A stretch of DNA of 64,000 bases from the NCBI RefSeq assembly GCF_001427665.1, contig NZ_LMHC01000021.1:186001-250000 (forward strand), given 5' to 3'. The DNA comes from Caulobacter sp. Root655. Lineage in GTDB: Bacteria > Pseudomonadota > Alphaproteobacteria > Caulobacterales > Caulobacteraceae. Under the pieces are notes generated by a model. It searched no databases. It was not told where the DNA came from and was given only the letters and a program-made list of their open reading frames with translations. Of this stretch, positions 11,501-19,764 are shown one piece after another (the stretch's first letter is position 1; every line of letters begins with the position of its first letter). Both the position numbers and the translations under genes were made by a program.

Positions 11501-12135
11501 AGCAGGACGTTGCCGCTGGCGTCGATCGAGGCGCTGGTCGCCGACGAGATGGTGTTGACCCGGATCAGGGCGTCGGTGGCGGCGCGCAGGTTGGCCAGCG
11601 GGTCGCCGGCGTCGACGAAGCCCGCGTCCACGATCCCCGAGCCTCGGCTGAACAGGAAGCCGCCGGCGGTCATGGTCGCGCCCGGCGAGATGATCACGCC
11701 CTGGGGCGAGTAGAACCAGACGTTGCCGGCGGTGGCCGCCCCGACCTTGCCGGTCACCACGCTGCCGGTGTCGAACCGGATCTGGCTGGTGGTCTTGTTC
11801 AGGACGATGTCGCTGGCGGAGTCGAACAGGAAGTTCATCGCATCGCCGCTGCTGAGATGCAGGTCGGTCCAGTTGATCACCGTCCGGGGCGCGTTCAGGT
11901 CGATCTGCAGGGTGATGGCGTCGGGAAAGGTGATGAACGGCTGGCTGCCGCCGCTGGAGACCGTGATGTTGCCCGCTCCCGGTATGCCCGGCAGGGTCCC
12001 GGCCAAGGCGGGCTGGGCTAGCATGGCGGCCACGCCGCACAGGGCCGAGGCCGCCAGCAGCGTGGTCCGGCGCGCAGGGCCAGGAGTGGGGCGAGAAGAG
12101 ATCGGACGGATCGACGACGGGGTCATGAGGGACAC
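5524..12135 (-). CDS. Two-partner secretion exoprotein (TpsA), filamentous-haemagglutinin type, with MBG/YDG modules
   Basis: A 2203-residue surface or secreted protein. Residues 1-45 are a long signal peptide (RRTTLLAASALCG, then MLAQPALAG). Residues ~50-170 match the TPS secretion domain (VINWTDLHLSSGDAMNFLF, then NKTTSQIRFD and NVWFYSPQGVIIS). A very long Gly/Ala/Ser/Thr/Asp-rich beta-helix follows, including about three tandem ~113-residue units around residues 306-645, marked by AGDD[IV]E[LV] at 344, 458 and 571. Near the C-terminus are an MBG-like domain (ITVTPDSRTVTYSG) and two near-identical ~83-residue YDG repeats (KTYDGT...ADKN.GTGKTV, at about 5930-6440). Cys is almost absent. It starts 18 bp after the gene for its transporter, so the two form an operon. 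The likely role is adhesion, aggregation or contact-dependent interaction; no toxin domain is recognisable at the end. ATG at 12126 is an alternative start. Confidence 0.9.
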   Translation of the reverse strand: MSLMTPSSIRPISSRPTPGPARRTTLLAASALCGVAAMLAQPALAGTLPGIPGAGNITVSSGGSQPFITFPDAITLQIDLNAPRTVINWTDLHLSSGDAMNFLFDSASDIVLNKTTSQIRFDTGSVVTGKVGAATAGNVWFYSPQGVIISPGATMTAGGFLFSRGSGIVDAGFVDAGDPLANLRAATDALIRVNTISSATSASIDASGNVLLSASSGALNVAAAVGATVGVSTTSGSITASEVTATSGAATVAAGGPGATVSSIAGATGVTVSSGVNTSVGSASTTTSGDIVLSSGGSVSLTLGNSARDILITAPLIFLSTADAGRDAILTGDTGVTVTNRIFAGDDIELTASNGDIAAGGAFLRSTGLGASDDAHILLRSDNGAVTATNTLQTQGTGAQAGDITVQAATTASVGSANATRDLKVTGVTASLTSGSAARDIFVTATTGGATVTTAATAGDDVEVTATTGAVSAGGATLKSTGVGAADDGHVLVRSTGSSVTVNVAQTLGTGASAGDVIISAAGNAGLTTGSATRDLSVNGQTASLNTGSAARDIFVSSTTGNAIVVTQVVAGDDVEVTTVSGDVLASGATLTSTGAGAGGSDGHVLARSSSGSVDVGTATTQGTAAAAGDVTLNAGDTVTATSVEATRDVSVTGPFGINVASATAGRDITLIADVGDAILGKALLTGSGAGHDLLVMGDGNATLGGPDYLSITAANTFSRTGGNTGEAVILSATAQARVYLDTSDAIDRVEGRSVDITVNSGPVTFSTLTAQNGIYAEALDGALTVGEATTVNGGLELSAAGGDLTINTLARGAGLVHLQTDGLLDATTASLISTGGDLELAGGTVDVGTLQAGGLIVGVAIDGNIDVQSANAGVAVQIAALVGDAFVDTAEADLGVVVQAGGDALVNFAKATDVTGIVMVAADGDATLRGAEAPAGISVEATNKATFGADDKASITAANYAVTDPACGCGSGGLQVISNAGDVVVNINSASNGIAVVGAAIDGDVTVVQKTGDLKIDEVAGYNITLEAMAGTLETDFATSSGGDYKITAHDFLGDALTPFLFNGEIHDVTITDTLGDLDLGSLALHAGRRLTIAAQDGAVLGSAQLDAGTGAHDGVVAVTADAISLDTVLSDGDVSLTAATGDVTLGAAGVHADRLLFITALSGALTSLGQLDAGLGAGAHDGEVNVSANAMTLGAVASDGDVGLSAGTGGVNLGSVVHADRALSIIALNGTVTGAGQLDAGSGTTFGDVEVTADAIGLDTVRANRDVNLNAGTGLVNVATSLNVDRTYALIGGDFSAAALAPLGAKAGTWTILDQVGDFDFSSKTLHYGSSIALNVFDGNVIGGDITSDAGTVFVQADGGSLGALYAGGGQVTAIGDVGGMAVGSAQGVGRITVTAVNGTASLGSAILTGPGIHGLTVRATNGDVVLGAATPGAITAGNIVTSTGSSLVLAASTPTGKVDVNLDHTTNANLTTLSGPLGVKVQVVNGSLGIGTASATSGQVSITGTNGAVTVNQLTAGGTSLVSGGGETRLVSANVTGGGGITVRSTGAGVRLGDATPGRVIGVSTTLSLAAAADITQQGAIQAGALVANAGTGVVLLGDNQVAHLSGVNVASGGFAYHGAAAFDIVAPIVAAGQTVDLRSDLTIGQAPLGLITAQKLTGSSVGGAIFDLANPIAELGDFTNTTGRLKLVSNRALTISGTVLSTGILSIASHGGMTIAGTGTVRANGAGDAVVLASDGVFTNARGADAVIAASGGGRWLIYTQAFGDPQGSTAGNTFNGLVGKSFYGAAYDFAASGFHVGLNNGNRFVYAYQPTITVTPDSRTVTYSGAIPSLSATVTGLVNGDLFTDAWLGALVISGATSKNVGTYTLNAVTGGLTSDLNYAFAAGPAGSLRIDPKALSATLTADDKTYDGTATASGSIGLTGMVAGDTVSASGTYLFADKNAGTGKTVTASGVALSGADAGNYTLVPLATTQADILKKGLTGALVAANKTYDGTTAASGSIGLTGVVAGDAVSASGTYAFADKNVGTGKTVTVSAAALSGLDAANYDLGGVSGGLADILRRQVTVAADSAFKPFGLVDPTLTYRITVGDLAAGDAFTGGLARDPGEVPGGYGITLGSLGLSTNYDLTFTGAVFTIRPFPSNEAGGSMTIKHLVQSPDFTLDWDPEVKLTTGGQACPGEGCPPQAAMSGSGGGLAVAALR
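10190..11220 (-). repeat. Tandem ~340-bp coding repeats within the exoprotein
   Basis: Three consecutive units of about 113 residues (codons ~306-645) share the order ARDI, AGDD[IV]E[LV], GA.L.STG.GA.DD.H[IV]L.RS, TQGTGA.AGD[IV] and ATRDL. The spacing between successive AGDD motifs is 114 and 113 residues. These are degenerate beta-helix repeats, not mobile DNA. Confidence 0.75.
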
Positions 12136-12153
12136 TCCGGGAACTTCGACAGG

Positions 12154-13884
12154 CTAGAACAGGGCGGCGGACAGCGAGATCAGGACGCGCGACGGCGGTT
12201 CGTCGCCGGTCCCGAACGGGCTGTCGAACGGCTTGGCCCAGGTCAGGTCCAGGGCGATCCGCGAGGTGACCTGGGCCCGCACCCCGACCCCGGCCGAGGC
12301 CAGGTCCAGCTTGCCGGCCCCGAAACCGAGATTGGTCAACTCGGCGGCGTCGTAGAAGGCGTAAGGTCGCCAGGCGGCGCGGCCGCCATTCAAGGACAGC
12401 GGCACGGTGCTGACCTCGACCGAGGCCGAGACGGCGCGATCGCCGGACGCCACCGACGGGTCATAGCCCCGCCCGACCGTCAGGTTGCCGACCCCGTATT
12501 CCTCGTAGGACAGCAGCGGATCGTCCGTATGCTGCCAGGCGACGATCAGCTTGCCGATCACCGGCCCAGCCAGGCGGCCGCCGACCTCGCCCTCGGCCCG
12601 CATCACCGTGGCGTCCGGCTTGCCCAGGAAGCGCGAGGCCCGCGGGTCGCCGTAGCGGCTGGCGCCGAGGCTGTGAACGCCTTGGCGCAGCTCGAACATC
12701 CCGGTCAGGGCCACCGAATTGGCCGCCAGGCTGGCCGGCGCGAAATGGCCGTCTAGCCGAACGAAGAACACCCGCAGATGGTCGTCGGTCAGCACGGCCG
12801 CGCCGCCGCCGAACTCGACCTTCTGGTCCACCCAGTCCAGCCCGACCCCGATGTTGAGGTTGTGGCGGCGATGGCGCATCAGCGGATAGGTCAGGCGGAC
12901 GCTGCCGGCGAACGACTCGCCCTCCAGGTCCAGCGGCTTGAGGGTGTCGCCGGGCCGGGTCCACGCCCACGAGCCCGAAAGGTCGGCTGCCAGGCCGTCG
13001 CCGCCCATGTAGAAGCGCTCGGCCACTTGGATGACCCGCTGCTCGTCGCTGGACAGTGTGCCGTAGCCGAGGATCGAGGTCCGCTCGCCCAGGGGGGTGA
13101 AGCCGTTGAGGTCCAGCCGCGCCAGGGCCAGATCGCGGCCGACGGTCTTGGAACCGTAGTTTTGGATCTGCGCCGAGCCGTCGACGGCGTCGCGGGTGAT
13201 GGCGACATCCAGGTCCAGCGCGCCCTGGCCGAGCGGCGAGGGCTTGAGCACCGACTGGATTTGTACGCCGGGCACGTCGGAGGCCAGCAGCAGGTAGCGC
13301 TGGGCGACGTCGAGATCGAACGGCGCCAGGCCGCGCAGATGGTCGAGGAAGCGGACAACCTGCTTCTGGGCCGGACCGGCGTCGCCGTGATAGGTCACCG
13401 CCGCGATCCGAGCCTCGACCACCGTCAAGGTCAGTTTGCCCTCGGCGATTCGCTGCTCCGGAATGACCACGCTGGCCAGCACGCCGCGCCGCAGATAGAG
13501 CGCCGCGACCCGGTCACGGATGTCGCAGACCACGCTCAGCGGCGCCTCGCGGCCGATGAACTCGGCATAGGTCGAGGCCAAGGCCTGGTCCGACAGCGCC
13601 AGGGCGCCGCCCCCGTTATTGGCCGTCGCGCCATGGAACTCCACCGCGCTCAGGGTGACCTTGATGGCGCTGTCGCGAAAGGCGCAGGGCCCGGCCTCGA
13701 CACCCTTGAACAGGTCGCCGCGCGGCGCGGCCGCGATCGGGGCGGCGCGGGCCGGATCCAGCTCCTGGCGTGACGGCAGGGCCACCTGGGCCGTCGCCGG
13801 GGGCGCGGCGAGCAGGGCCGCGCCCAGACATGCCACCGCGCTCGCACCGATAACGGCGCGACGCATCCTGAACAAGACTCGCAA
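12154..13884 (-). CDS. Two-partner secretion outer-membrane transporter (TpsB; ShlB/FhaC/HecB family)
   Basis: The protein is 576 residues. The start chosen is a TTG at 13884 because a strong GGAGG (13896-13892) lies 7 nt upstream; a GTG at 13902 and ATG at 13866 are in frame but less well placed. The signal peptide spans about residues 7-33 (MRRAVIGASAVACLG, then PPATAQ). A Pro-rich linker, POTRA-type domains (LYLRRGVLASVVIPEQRI, then EGKLTLTVVEARIA) and a 16-strand barrel follow, with VGRGYDPSVASGDR in the extracellular loop-6 position (VRGY-type motif) and a C-terminal strand ending in ALF. It exports the TpsA protein encoded directly downstream through the outer membrane. Confidence 0.9.
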   Translation of the reverse strand: MRVLFRMRRAVIGASAVACLGAALLAAPPATAQVALPSRQELDPARAAPIAAAPRGDLFKGVEAGPCAFRDSAIKVTLSAVEFHGATANNGGGALALSDQALASTYAEFIGREAPLSVVCDIRDRVAALYLRRGVLASVVIPEQRIAEGKLTLTVVEARIAAVTYHGDAGPAQKQVVRFLDHLRGLAPFDLDVAQRYLLLASDVPGVQIQSVLKPSPLGQGALDLDVAITRDAVDGSAQIQNYGSKTVGRDLALARLDLNGFTPLGERTSILGYGTLSSDEQRVIQVAERFYMGGDGLAADLSGSWAWTRPGDTLKPLDLEGESFAGSVRLTYPLMRHRRHNLNIGVGLDWVDQKVEFGGGAAVLTDDHLRVFFVRLDGHFAPASLAANSVALTGMFELRQGVHSLGASRYGDPRASRFLGKPDATVMRAEGEVGGRLAGPVIGKLIVAWQHTDDPLLSYEEYGVGNLTVGRGYDPSVASGDRAVSASVEVSTVPLSLNGGRAAWRPYAFYDAAELTNLGFGAGKLDLASAGVGVRAQVTSRIALDLTWAKPFDSPFGTGDEPPSRVLISLSAALF

Positions 13885-14080
13885 GCAACCCCCTCCGACC
13901 ACCTACCGTGGCGTCGTCCACCTTTTGCGACACTATGACGCGAATCCCGCCCGGATAACAGAGATCATGGAACCGCGGGCTTGAGACGAGACGGCTGGAT
14001 CCGGCGCCGCTATTGGCCGAGGCGCCGCCACCGCTTCAGGGCCTTTGATCCGAAGCGGCAGCAGGCATGGTCAGGATGGA

Positions 14081-17000
14081 TCAGGTTCGATCGTCGTTGG
14101 CGGACAGTCGTCGCGGCAACCTCAGGATCACCTGGCTGATCGCCGGCAGGACCAGCAGGGTCAGGGCGGTGGCGGTGATCAGGCCGCCGATGACGACGAT
14201 GGCCAGCGGCTTCTGCACCTCGGCGCCCGTGCCGTGGGCCAGGGCCATGGGCACGAAGCCGATGGCCGGCACGAGCCCGGTCATGATCACCGGACGCACC
14301 CGTTCCATGGTCCCGTCGATGATCGCCTGGGCCAGTTCGACGCCGCCTTCCAGACGCTGGCGGACGCTGCTCATCACCACCAGGCCGTTGAGAACCGCCA
14401 CGCCGGACAGGCAGATGAAGCCGACGGCCGCCGACACCGAGAAGGCGATGCCGGTCATGGCCAGGGCGAAGACCCCGCCGGCCAGGCCGAGCGGCACGGC
14501 GGTGAACACCGCCAAGGCGCGACCAAATCCGCCCAGCGCCATGTAGAGGATGGCGAAGATCAGGGCGAAGCACAGCGGCACGACGATGGCCAGGCGGTCG
14601 GAGGCCGCCTTGAGGTTCTGGAACTGGCCGCCCCATTCCAGCCAGGTTCCGGACGGCAGGGCCACGGCCTCGACCTTGCCCGTGGCCTCGGCGACGAAGG
14701 AGCCGACGTCGCGACCTCGGACATTGGCCTGGACCACCACGCGGCGCTTGCCGTTCTCGCGGCTGATCTGGTTGAGGCCGTCGGCGAGGGCGAAACGGGC
14801 CACGGCGCGTAGAGGCACGGAAGCGCGCGGGTGATCGCCCTCCTCCGGCAGCATCACCGGCAGGGCGCCCAGGACATCCAGGTCGTCGCGGGTGGCGGCC
14901 GGCACGCGGACGACCACGGCGAAGCGCCGGTCGCCCTCGAACATCAGGCCCGCCTCACGGCCGCCCAGGGCCGCGGCGACGGTGTCGGCCACGTCCTCGA
15001 CCGTCAGGCCAAGGCGAGCGATGGCCGCTCGGTCGAACTGGACGTCCAGGGTCGGCGCCCCGCCCGTCTGTTCGACCCGGACGTCGGCGGCGCCGGGCGT
15101 CGCTTGCAAGGCCGCGCCGATCCTGGCGGCCGCGGCGCTCATCTGTTCCAGGTCGTCGCCATAGAGCTTGATGGCCACGTCGCCGCGCACGCCGGCGATC
15201 AGTTCGTTGAACCGCATCTGGATCGGCTGGGTCAGTTCGAAGCTGTTGCCGACCAGGCCGTCGAGCCTGGCCTGGATCCGGTCCACGACATCGGCCTTGC
15301 TGTCGACGCCGTCGGGCCAGTCCTTCTCCGGCCTGAGGATCACGAAACCGTCGGAAATGTTGGGCGGCATCGGATCGGTGGCCACTTCGGCGGTGCCGGT
15401 CTTGGAGAACATCCGCTCGACCTCGGGCAGGCTGGTGATCGCTCGTTCAACCTGTCTCTGCATGGCCAGCGACTGTTCGAGAGAGGTGGACGGAATCCGC
15501 TGCGACGACAGGGCGATGTTCTTCTCGTCGAGCTGGGGGATGAACTCCTGACCCAGGAACGTGAAGACCACCCCGGCCAGGGCGAAGACACCCACGCCAG
15601 CGGCGATGAACGGCCACGGCCGGGCGACCGAGCGGCGCAGGACGGGTGCGTAGATCCGCTTGATCCAGGCGACGACCGGCACGTCCTTCTCGGCGACCTT
15701 GCCGCGGATCAGCAGGGCGACCATGGCTGGCACGAAGGTCAGCGACAGCACGAAGGCGCTGGCCAGGGCCAGCATCAGGGTGATCGCCATCGGCGAGAAG
15801 GTCTTGCCTTCGACGCCGGTGAAGGTCAGCAGCGGCGCGAAGACCAGGAAGATGATCGCCTGGCCATAGACGGTGGGCCGGATCATTTCCCGCGAGGCCA
15901 GGACGGTCTCCTCCAGGCGCTCGTTCAGGGTGAGAAGCCGTCCTTCGCGGTGCTGGCGCTCGGCCAGGCGGCGCAGGCAGTTCTCGATGATGATCACCGT
16001 ACCGTCGACGATCAGGCCGAAATCCAGCGCGCCCAGGCTCATCAGGTTGCCCGAGACCTCCAGCCCGTTCATGCCGATGGCGGTCATCAGGAACGAGAAC
16101 GGGATGACCAGCACCGCGATCAGGGCGGCGCGGACATTGCCCAGTAGCAGGAACAGCGCCGCGGCCACCAGGATCGCCCCTTCGAGCAGGTTGCGCTGGA
16201 CGGTGGCGACGGTGGCGTTGACCAGCTTGGAGCGGTCGAGCGTCGGGGTGACGATGATCCCCGGCGGCAGCGATCGCTCGACCTGGGTCAGCTTCTCGCC
16301 CACCGCCTTGGCGACGGTGCGGCTGTTTTCGCCGATCAGCATCAGGGTGGTGCCGATCACCACCTCATGACCATTCATGCTGGCCGCGCCAGTGCGCAGT
16401 TCGCCGCCCACCCGGACGCCTGCGACATCCTTGACCGCGACGGCGACGCCGCCTCGGGTGGCGATCACGGCGTCGGCGATTTCGTCGAGGCTGCGGATAC
16501 GGGCGTCGGCCCTGACCAGGTAGGCCTCCCCTGCCCGCTCGACGAAATTGCCGCCGACCGAGAGGTTGGCGGCCTCCAGCGCCCTGGCCAGTTCCGGGAA
16601 CGACACGCCATAGGCGGCCAGCTTCACCGGGTCGGGCTCGACGACGTACTGCTTTTCGAAGCCGCCGATGGTGTCGACGCCGGCCACGCCCGCGACGCCG
16701 CGAAGCTGCGGGCTGATGATCCAGTCCTGGACAGTGCGCAGATAGGCGGCGCGAGCCACCTCGTCGGTCAGGCGCGCGCCCTCCGGCGTCAGGAACGCGC
16801 CGTCGCTTTGCCAGCCCGGTTCGCTATCCCGAATCTTCGCGCCGCGCCCGCCGGGATTGGCGAAGTCGATGGCGTACATGAAGACCTCGCCCAGTCCCGT
16901 GGTCACCGGGCCGATCTGCGGCTGGACGCCTTCGGGCAGGCTGTCGCGGGCCTGGGCCAGGCGCTCATTGACCTGCTGGCGGGCGAAATAGAGGTCGACG

Positions 17001-17299
17001 TTCTCCTTGAAGACCGCCGTGACCTGCGAAAAGCCGTTGCGCGAGATCGACCGGGTGGACTCCAGGCCAGGAATGCCGGCCAGCGCCGTCTCGACCGGGA
17101 AGGTCACGCGCTTTTCGATCTCGGTCGGCGAGAGCGACGGGTCGCTGGTGTTGATCTGCACCTGCTTGTTGGTGATGTCGGGCACCGCGTCGATCGGCAG
17201 CTTGGTCAGCTGCCAGGCGCCGAGCGTGGCGATTCCCAGGACGACGAACAGCACGGCCCAGCGGGCCCGCACCGAGAACGACAGAAGCTTGGCGATCAT
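14081..17299 (-). CDS. Heavy-metal efflux RND permease (CzcA/CusA type)
   Basis: A 1072-residue inner-membrane proton/metal antiporter. It begins MIAKLLSFSVRARWAVLFVV and contains DAVPDITNKQVQINT, the family's signature near residue 40. The periplasmic loops include VFKENVDLYFARQQVNERL, and a TM segment holds LGALDFGLIVDGTVIIIEN with the proton-relay Asp. A second set of helices ends in TALTLLVLPAIS. The ATG at 17299 overlaps the stop of the adaptor gene by one base, so it is translated as the third member of a C-B-A operon. An apparent longer frame running up to 18472 reads through the adaptor gene out of frame and is not real. CzcA versus CusA, and thus divalent versus monovalent metal, cannot be settled here. 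Confidence 0.92.
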   Translation of the reverse strand: MIAKLLSFSVRARWAVLFVVLGIATLGAWQLTKLPIDAVPDITNKQVQINTSDPSLSPTEIEKRVTFPVETALAGIPGLESTRSISRNGFSQVTAVFKENVDLYFARQQVNERLAQARDSLPEGVQPQIGPVTTGLGEVFMYAIDFANPGGRGAKIRDSEPGWQSDGAFLTPEGARLTDEVARAAYLRTVQDWIISPQLRGVAGVAGVDTIGGFEKQYVVEPDPVKLAAYGVSFPELARALEAANLSVGGNFVERAGEAYLVRADARIRSLDEIADAVIATRGGVAVAVKDVAGVRVGGELRTGAASMNGHEVVIGTTLMLIGENSRTVAKAVGEKLTQVERSLPPGIIVTPTLDRSKLVNATVATVQRNLLEGAILVAAALFLLLGNVRAALIAVLVIPFSFLMTAIGMNGLEVSGNLMSLGALDFGLIVDGTVIIIENCLRRLAERQHREGRLLTLNERLEETVLASREMIRPTVYGQAIIFLVFAPLLTFTGVEGKTFSPMAITLMLALASAFVLSLTFVPAMVALLIRGKVAEKDVPVVAWIKRIYAPVLRRSVARPWPFIAAGVGVFALAGVVFTFLGQEFIPQLDEKNIALSSQRIPSTSLEQSLAMQRQVERAITSLPEVERMFSKTGTAEVATDPMPPNISDGFVILRPEKDWPDGVDSKADVVDRIQARLDGLVGNSFELTQPIQMRFNELIAGVRGDVAIKLYGDDLEQMSAAAARIGAALQATPGAADVRVEQTGGAPTLDVQFDRAAIARLGLTVEDVADTVAAALGGREAGLMFEGDRRFAVVVRVPAATRDDLDVLGALPVMLPEEGDHPRASVPLRAVARFALADGLNQISRENGKRRVVVQANVRGRDVGSFVAEATGKVEAVALPSGTWLEWGGQFQNLKAASDRLAIVVPLCFALIFAILYMALGGFGRALAVFTAVPLGLAGGVFALAMTGIAFSVSAAVGFICLSGVAVLNGLVVMSSVRQRLEGGVELAQAIIDGTMERVRPVIMTGLVPAIGFVPMALAHGTGAEVQKPLAIVVIGGLITATALTLLVLPAISQVILRLPRRLSANDDRT

Positions 17300-18459
17300 C
17301 AGTGGGCCTCCCCTTCGCCCTTGCCGAGTTCGGCCTTGAGCAGGAAGGCGTTCTTGGTCGCCACGGACTGGCCGGCTGTCAGGCCGCCGATGATCTCCAC
17401 GCGCCCGGCGCCCCGCGCGCCGACCTGGACGGCCTTGGCCCTGAAGCCCTCGGCCGTCCGAATGAAGACAACGGCCTTGCCGTCGAGGGTCTGGACCGCC
17501 TCCTCGGGCACGACGACACCCCCGCTCCCCGCCGCCCGCGCCGGCAGGATGCGCACGCGCAGGGTCTGGCCAGGTTGCAGGCTCGCGTCGTCGGGAAGGG
17601 TCAGGACGACCGTGGCGGCCCGGGTCTCGGCGCTGAGCCCCGGCGTGATCGCGCGCACGACGACATCGAGCGTGCGGCCGTCGCCGGGTTCGAGCACCGC
17701 CCGGTCGCCGGGCGCGATGCGCTGGGCGTCGGTCCCGGTGACGAAGGCCTCGACTTGGACCTGGCGGGGGTCGGCGACGCGGAACAGCTCGGTCTGCGGC
17801 TCGACGAAGGCGCCGAGGCTGGCCGGGGCGGCCGTCACCCGGCCGGCGATCGGGCTGGTGACCCTGACGCCCCGGCCATCGGCGGTAACCCGGGCGGCGC
17901 CCGCGGCTACCTGGGCCCGGCGGGCCTCGGCATTGGCCATGGCCGCCTCCGTCTGCGCCTGTTCGTAATCCTGGCGGGGCGAGACGCGCTGGTCGTACAG
18001 CGACTTCTCGCGGGCCAGGGTTTTCTGGGCCAGCGTGGCCTTGGCGGCGGCGGTCGTGCGGTCGGCGGCGATCTGGGCCGCGTCGCCGCTTTCGACAATG
18101 GCCAGGGTTTCGCCCGCCCCGACAGGGTCGCCCAGACGTTTGAAGATGCGGGTGACGGCGCCGCCGGCCCTGGCGGTCAGCACGGCCTGGCCGCCCGGCG
18201 AGGCGGTGACCGAGCCTTGAGCCAGGATCTCGGCCGACAAGCCGCCGCCCGCGACGGTTTCGGTGAGAATGCCGGCCGCCCGGATGGCCTCCGGCTTCAA
18301 CACGACCTGATCCGCGTGCTCCTCGGTTTCGGCATGAGCCTCGGCGATCGGCGCGACGGGCGTCTTCTGGGTGAGCCTGGCCAGGCCGAAGCCGCCCACG
18401 GCGGCGATCAGCACTGCGGCGGCGACGCTCCCGTAGAGCGGCAAGGAGGACGATTTCAT
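17299..18459 (-). CDS. RND efflux periplasmic adaptor (CzcB/CusB type)
   Basis: A 386-residue membrane-fusion protein with an N-terminal membrane anchor (residues 9-28). The half-lipoyl motif is ARAGGAVTRIFKRLGDPVGAGETL and its partner half is VRVTSPIAGRVTAAPASLGAFVEP. An Ala-rich helical hairpin lies between them, then beta-barrel and membrane-proximal domains. A stretch with several His and Glu (AHAETEEHAD, residues 41-50) lies just after the anchor and may touch metal. The start overlaps the TolC-family gene by 4 bases (ATGA) and the stop touches the permease start, which shows tight translational coupling. The adaptor bridges the inner-membrane permease and the outer-membrane channel. Confidence 0.92.
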   Translation of the reverse strand: MKSSSLPLYGSVAAAVLIAAVGGFGLARLTQKTPVAPIAEAHAETEEHADQVVLKPEAIRAAGILTETVAGGGLSAEILAQGSVTASPGGQAVLTARAGGAVTRIFKRLGDPVGAGETLAIVESGDAAQIAADRTTAAAKATLAQKTLAREKSLYDQRVSPRQDYEQAQTEAAMANAEARRAQVAAGAARVTADGRGVRVTSPIAGRVTAAPASLGAFVEPQTELFRVADPRQVQVEAFVTGTDAQRIAPGDRAVLEPGDGRTLDVVVRAITPGLSAETRAATVVLTLPDDASLQPGQTLRVRILPARAAGSGGVVVPEEAVQTLDGKAVVFIRTAEGFRAKAVQVGARGAGRVEIIGGLTAGQSVATKNAFLLKAELGKGEGEAH

Positions 18460-19712
18460 GGGTGGTCTCCAAACGGCGCGACGCCCTGCAGGCGCGCGAG
18501 CGCGGCTTCGGCGGTCAGGCGCTCGAGCCGGGCGTTGAGGATCTGGTCGCGCGCTTCGATCAGCACGCGACGGGCGTTGAGGACTTCGACCAGCGGCAGC
18601 TTGCCGCCCTCATAGCCCAGGCGGGTCAGCCGGTAGGCCTGCGTCGCGGTCGCCTCGGCCTGGCGGTTGGCGGCGACCCGGGTCTGGGCCGCCTCGGCCT
18701 TGGACAGCGCCGAGGCGATCTCGGCCTGGGCGTCGAGCCGGGCCGCGCCTAGACGCGCCTCGGCCGCCGTCAACTCCGCCCGGGAAGCGGAGATCGCGCC
18801 GCGGTTGCGGTCGAAGATCGGGAACGGCGCGGAGACGCCGGCCACCAGGGCGGTGGCGTCGTCCCCCGCCAGTCGACGGACCCCGACCGACACCGAGACG
18901 TCCGGCGCCGCCCGGGTCTGCTCGACCCGAACCCGGCGCGCGGCCGCTTCGCGTTCAGCCTGGGCGGCCAGATAGGCCGGCGTGTCGATCGGATCGACGG
19001 CGGGCAGCGCCTCCATGCGGTCGGCATGGGCCAGCAGGCTGACGGCGATCGAGGTGATCGGCGGATCATCGCCCGTCAGGGCGGTCAGCCGGGCGAAGGC
19101 CCCTTCCCGCTCGGCCTGGGCTTCGCCCAACTGGGCGCGGGCGGTTTCGATGACCGAGCGCGCCTGCAGAACCCGAAGCTCGGCCTCCTTGCCGGCCTCT
19201 ACCAGGGCGCGGGTGACCCGGAGATCCTCTTCGGCCAGGGCGATGGCGTCGCTGGCCAGCTTGAATCGCAGGTCGGCGGCTTCGGCCCCGGCATAGGCCT
19301 GGGCCAGGTCGAAGGCGAAGGCGGCGTCGACCATGGCCGCCCTGGCGCGGGCGACCTCCAGTTCAGCCCGACCGGCGGCGATGCGGGCCGGACGCTTGCC
19401 GCCCAGCTCCAGCGCCTGCTGGACCGAGGCGGTGCTTTCAGCGGCGTCGCCGCCCTTGAACGGCCCTTGTCCGGCGAAGTTTTCGACCTCCAGGCTCAGG
19501 GTCGGATTGGGTCGGACCGCGGCCTGGCGGGCCAGGCCTTCGGACTGGGCGACATGGGCCCGACTCTCGGCCAGACGGGGGGCGGCGGACTGGGCTCGCC
19601 GCAGGAGTTCGGCGTAGGCGGGCGCCGGGTCGGCCAGGACCGGGCCGGAACTAAACGCTCCGGCGACGACGCAGGCCAAGGCCGCACGCAGCGGCCATCG
19701 GGTCGATGACAT
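18456..19712 (-). CDS. TolC-family outer-membrane channel (CzcC type)
   Basis: A 418-residue outer-membrane efflux protein. The signal peptide is residues 1-27 (RAALACVVAGAFSSGPVLA). Two OEP repeats rich in Ala, Glu and Arg follow: AAPRLAESRAHVAQSEGLAR, then the VRPNPTLSLEVENF segment typical of CzcC, and in the second half PIFDRNRGAISASRAELTAA. The C-terminus has YRLTRLGYEGGKLPLVEVLNARR-like residues, the standard last segment. It is the second gene of the operon after a small His/Cys-rich secreted protein, and completes the tripartite metal pump. Confidence 0.92.
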   Translation of the reverse strand: MSSTRWPLRAALACVVAGAFSSGPVLADPAPAYAELLRRAQSAAPRLAESRAHVAQSEGLARQAAVRPNPTLSLEVENFAGQGPFKGGDAAESTASVQQALELGGKRPARIAAGRAELEVARARAAMVDAAFAFDLAQAYAGAEAADLRFKLASDAIALAEEDLRVTRALVEAGKEAELRVLQARSVIETARAQLGEAQAEREGAFARLTALTGDDPPITSIAVSLLAHADRMEALPAVDPIDTPAYLAAQAEREAAARRVRVEQTRAAPDVSVSVGVRRLAGDDATALVAGVSAPFPIFDRNRGAISASRAELTAAEARLGAARLDAQAEIASALSKAEAAQTRVAANRQAEATATQAYRLTRLGYEGGKLPLVEVLNARRVLIEARDQILNARLERLTAEAALARLQGVAPFGDHP

Positions 19713-19764
19713 GAAAATCCTCGCGATGTGACGGAAAGGAGCACGCCAAGGCGCGCGCGGTCCG

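Noticed and set aside
17300..18472. N-terminal extension of the metal permease frame to 18472
   Set aside because: The extra residues are Arg/Gly-rich and lie in a second frame of the adaptor gene. The family start MIAKLL lies at 17299.
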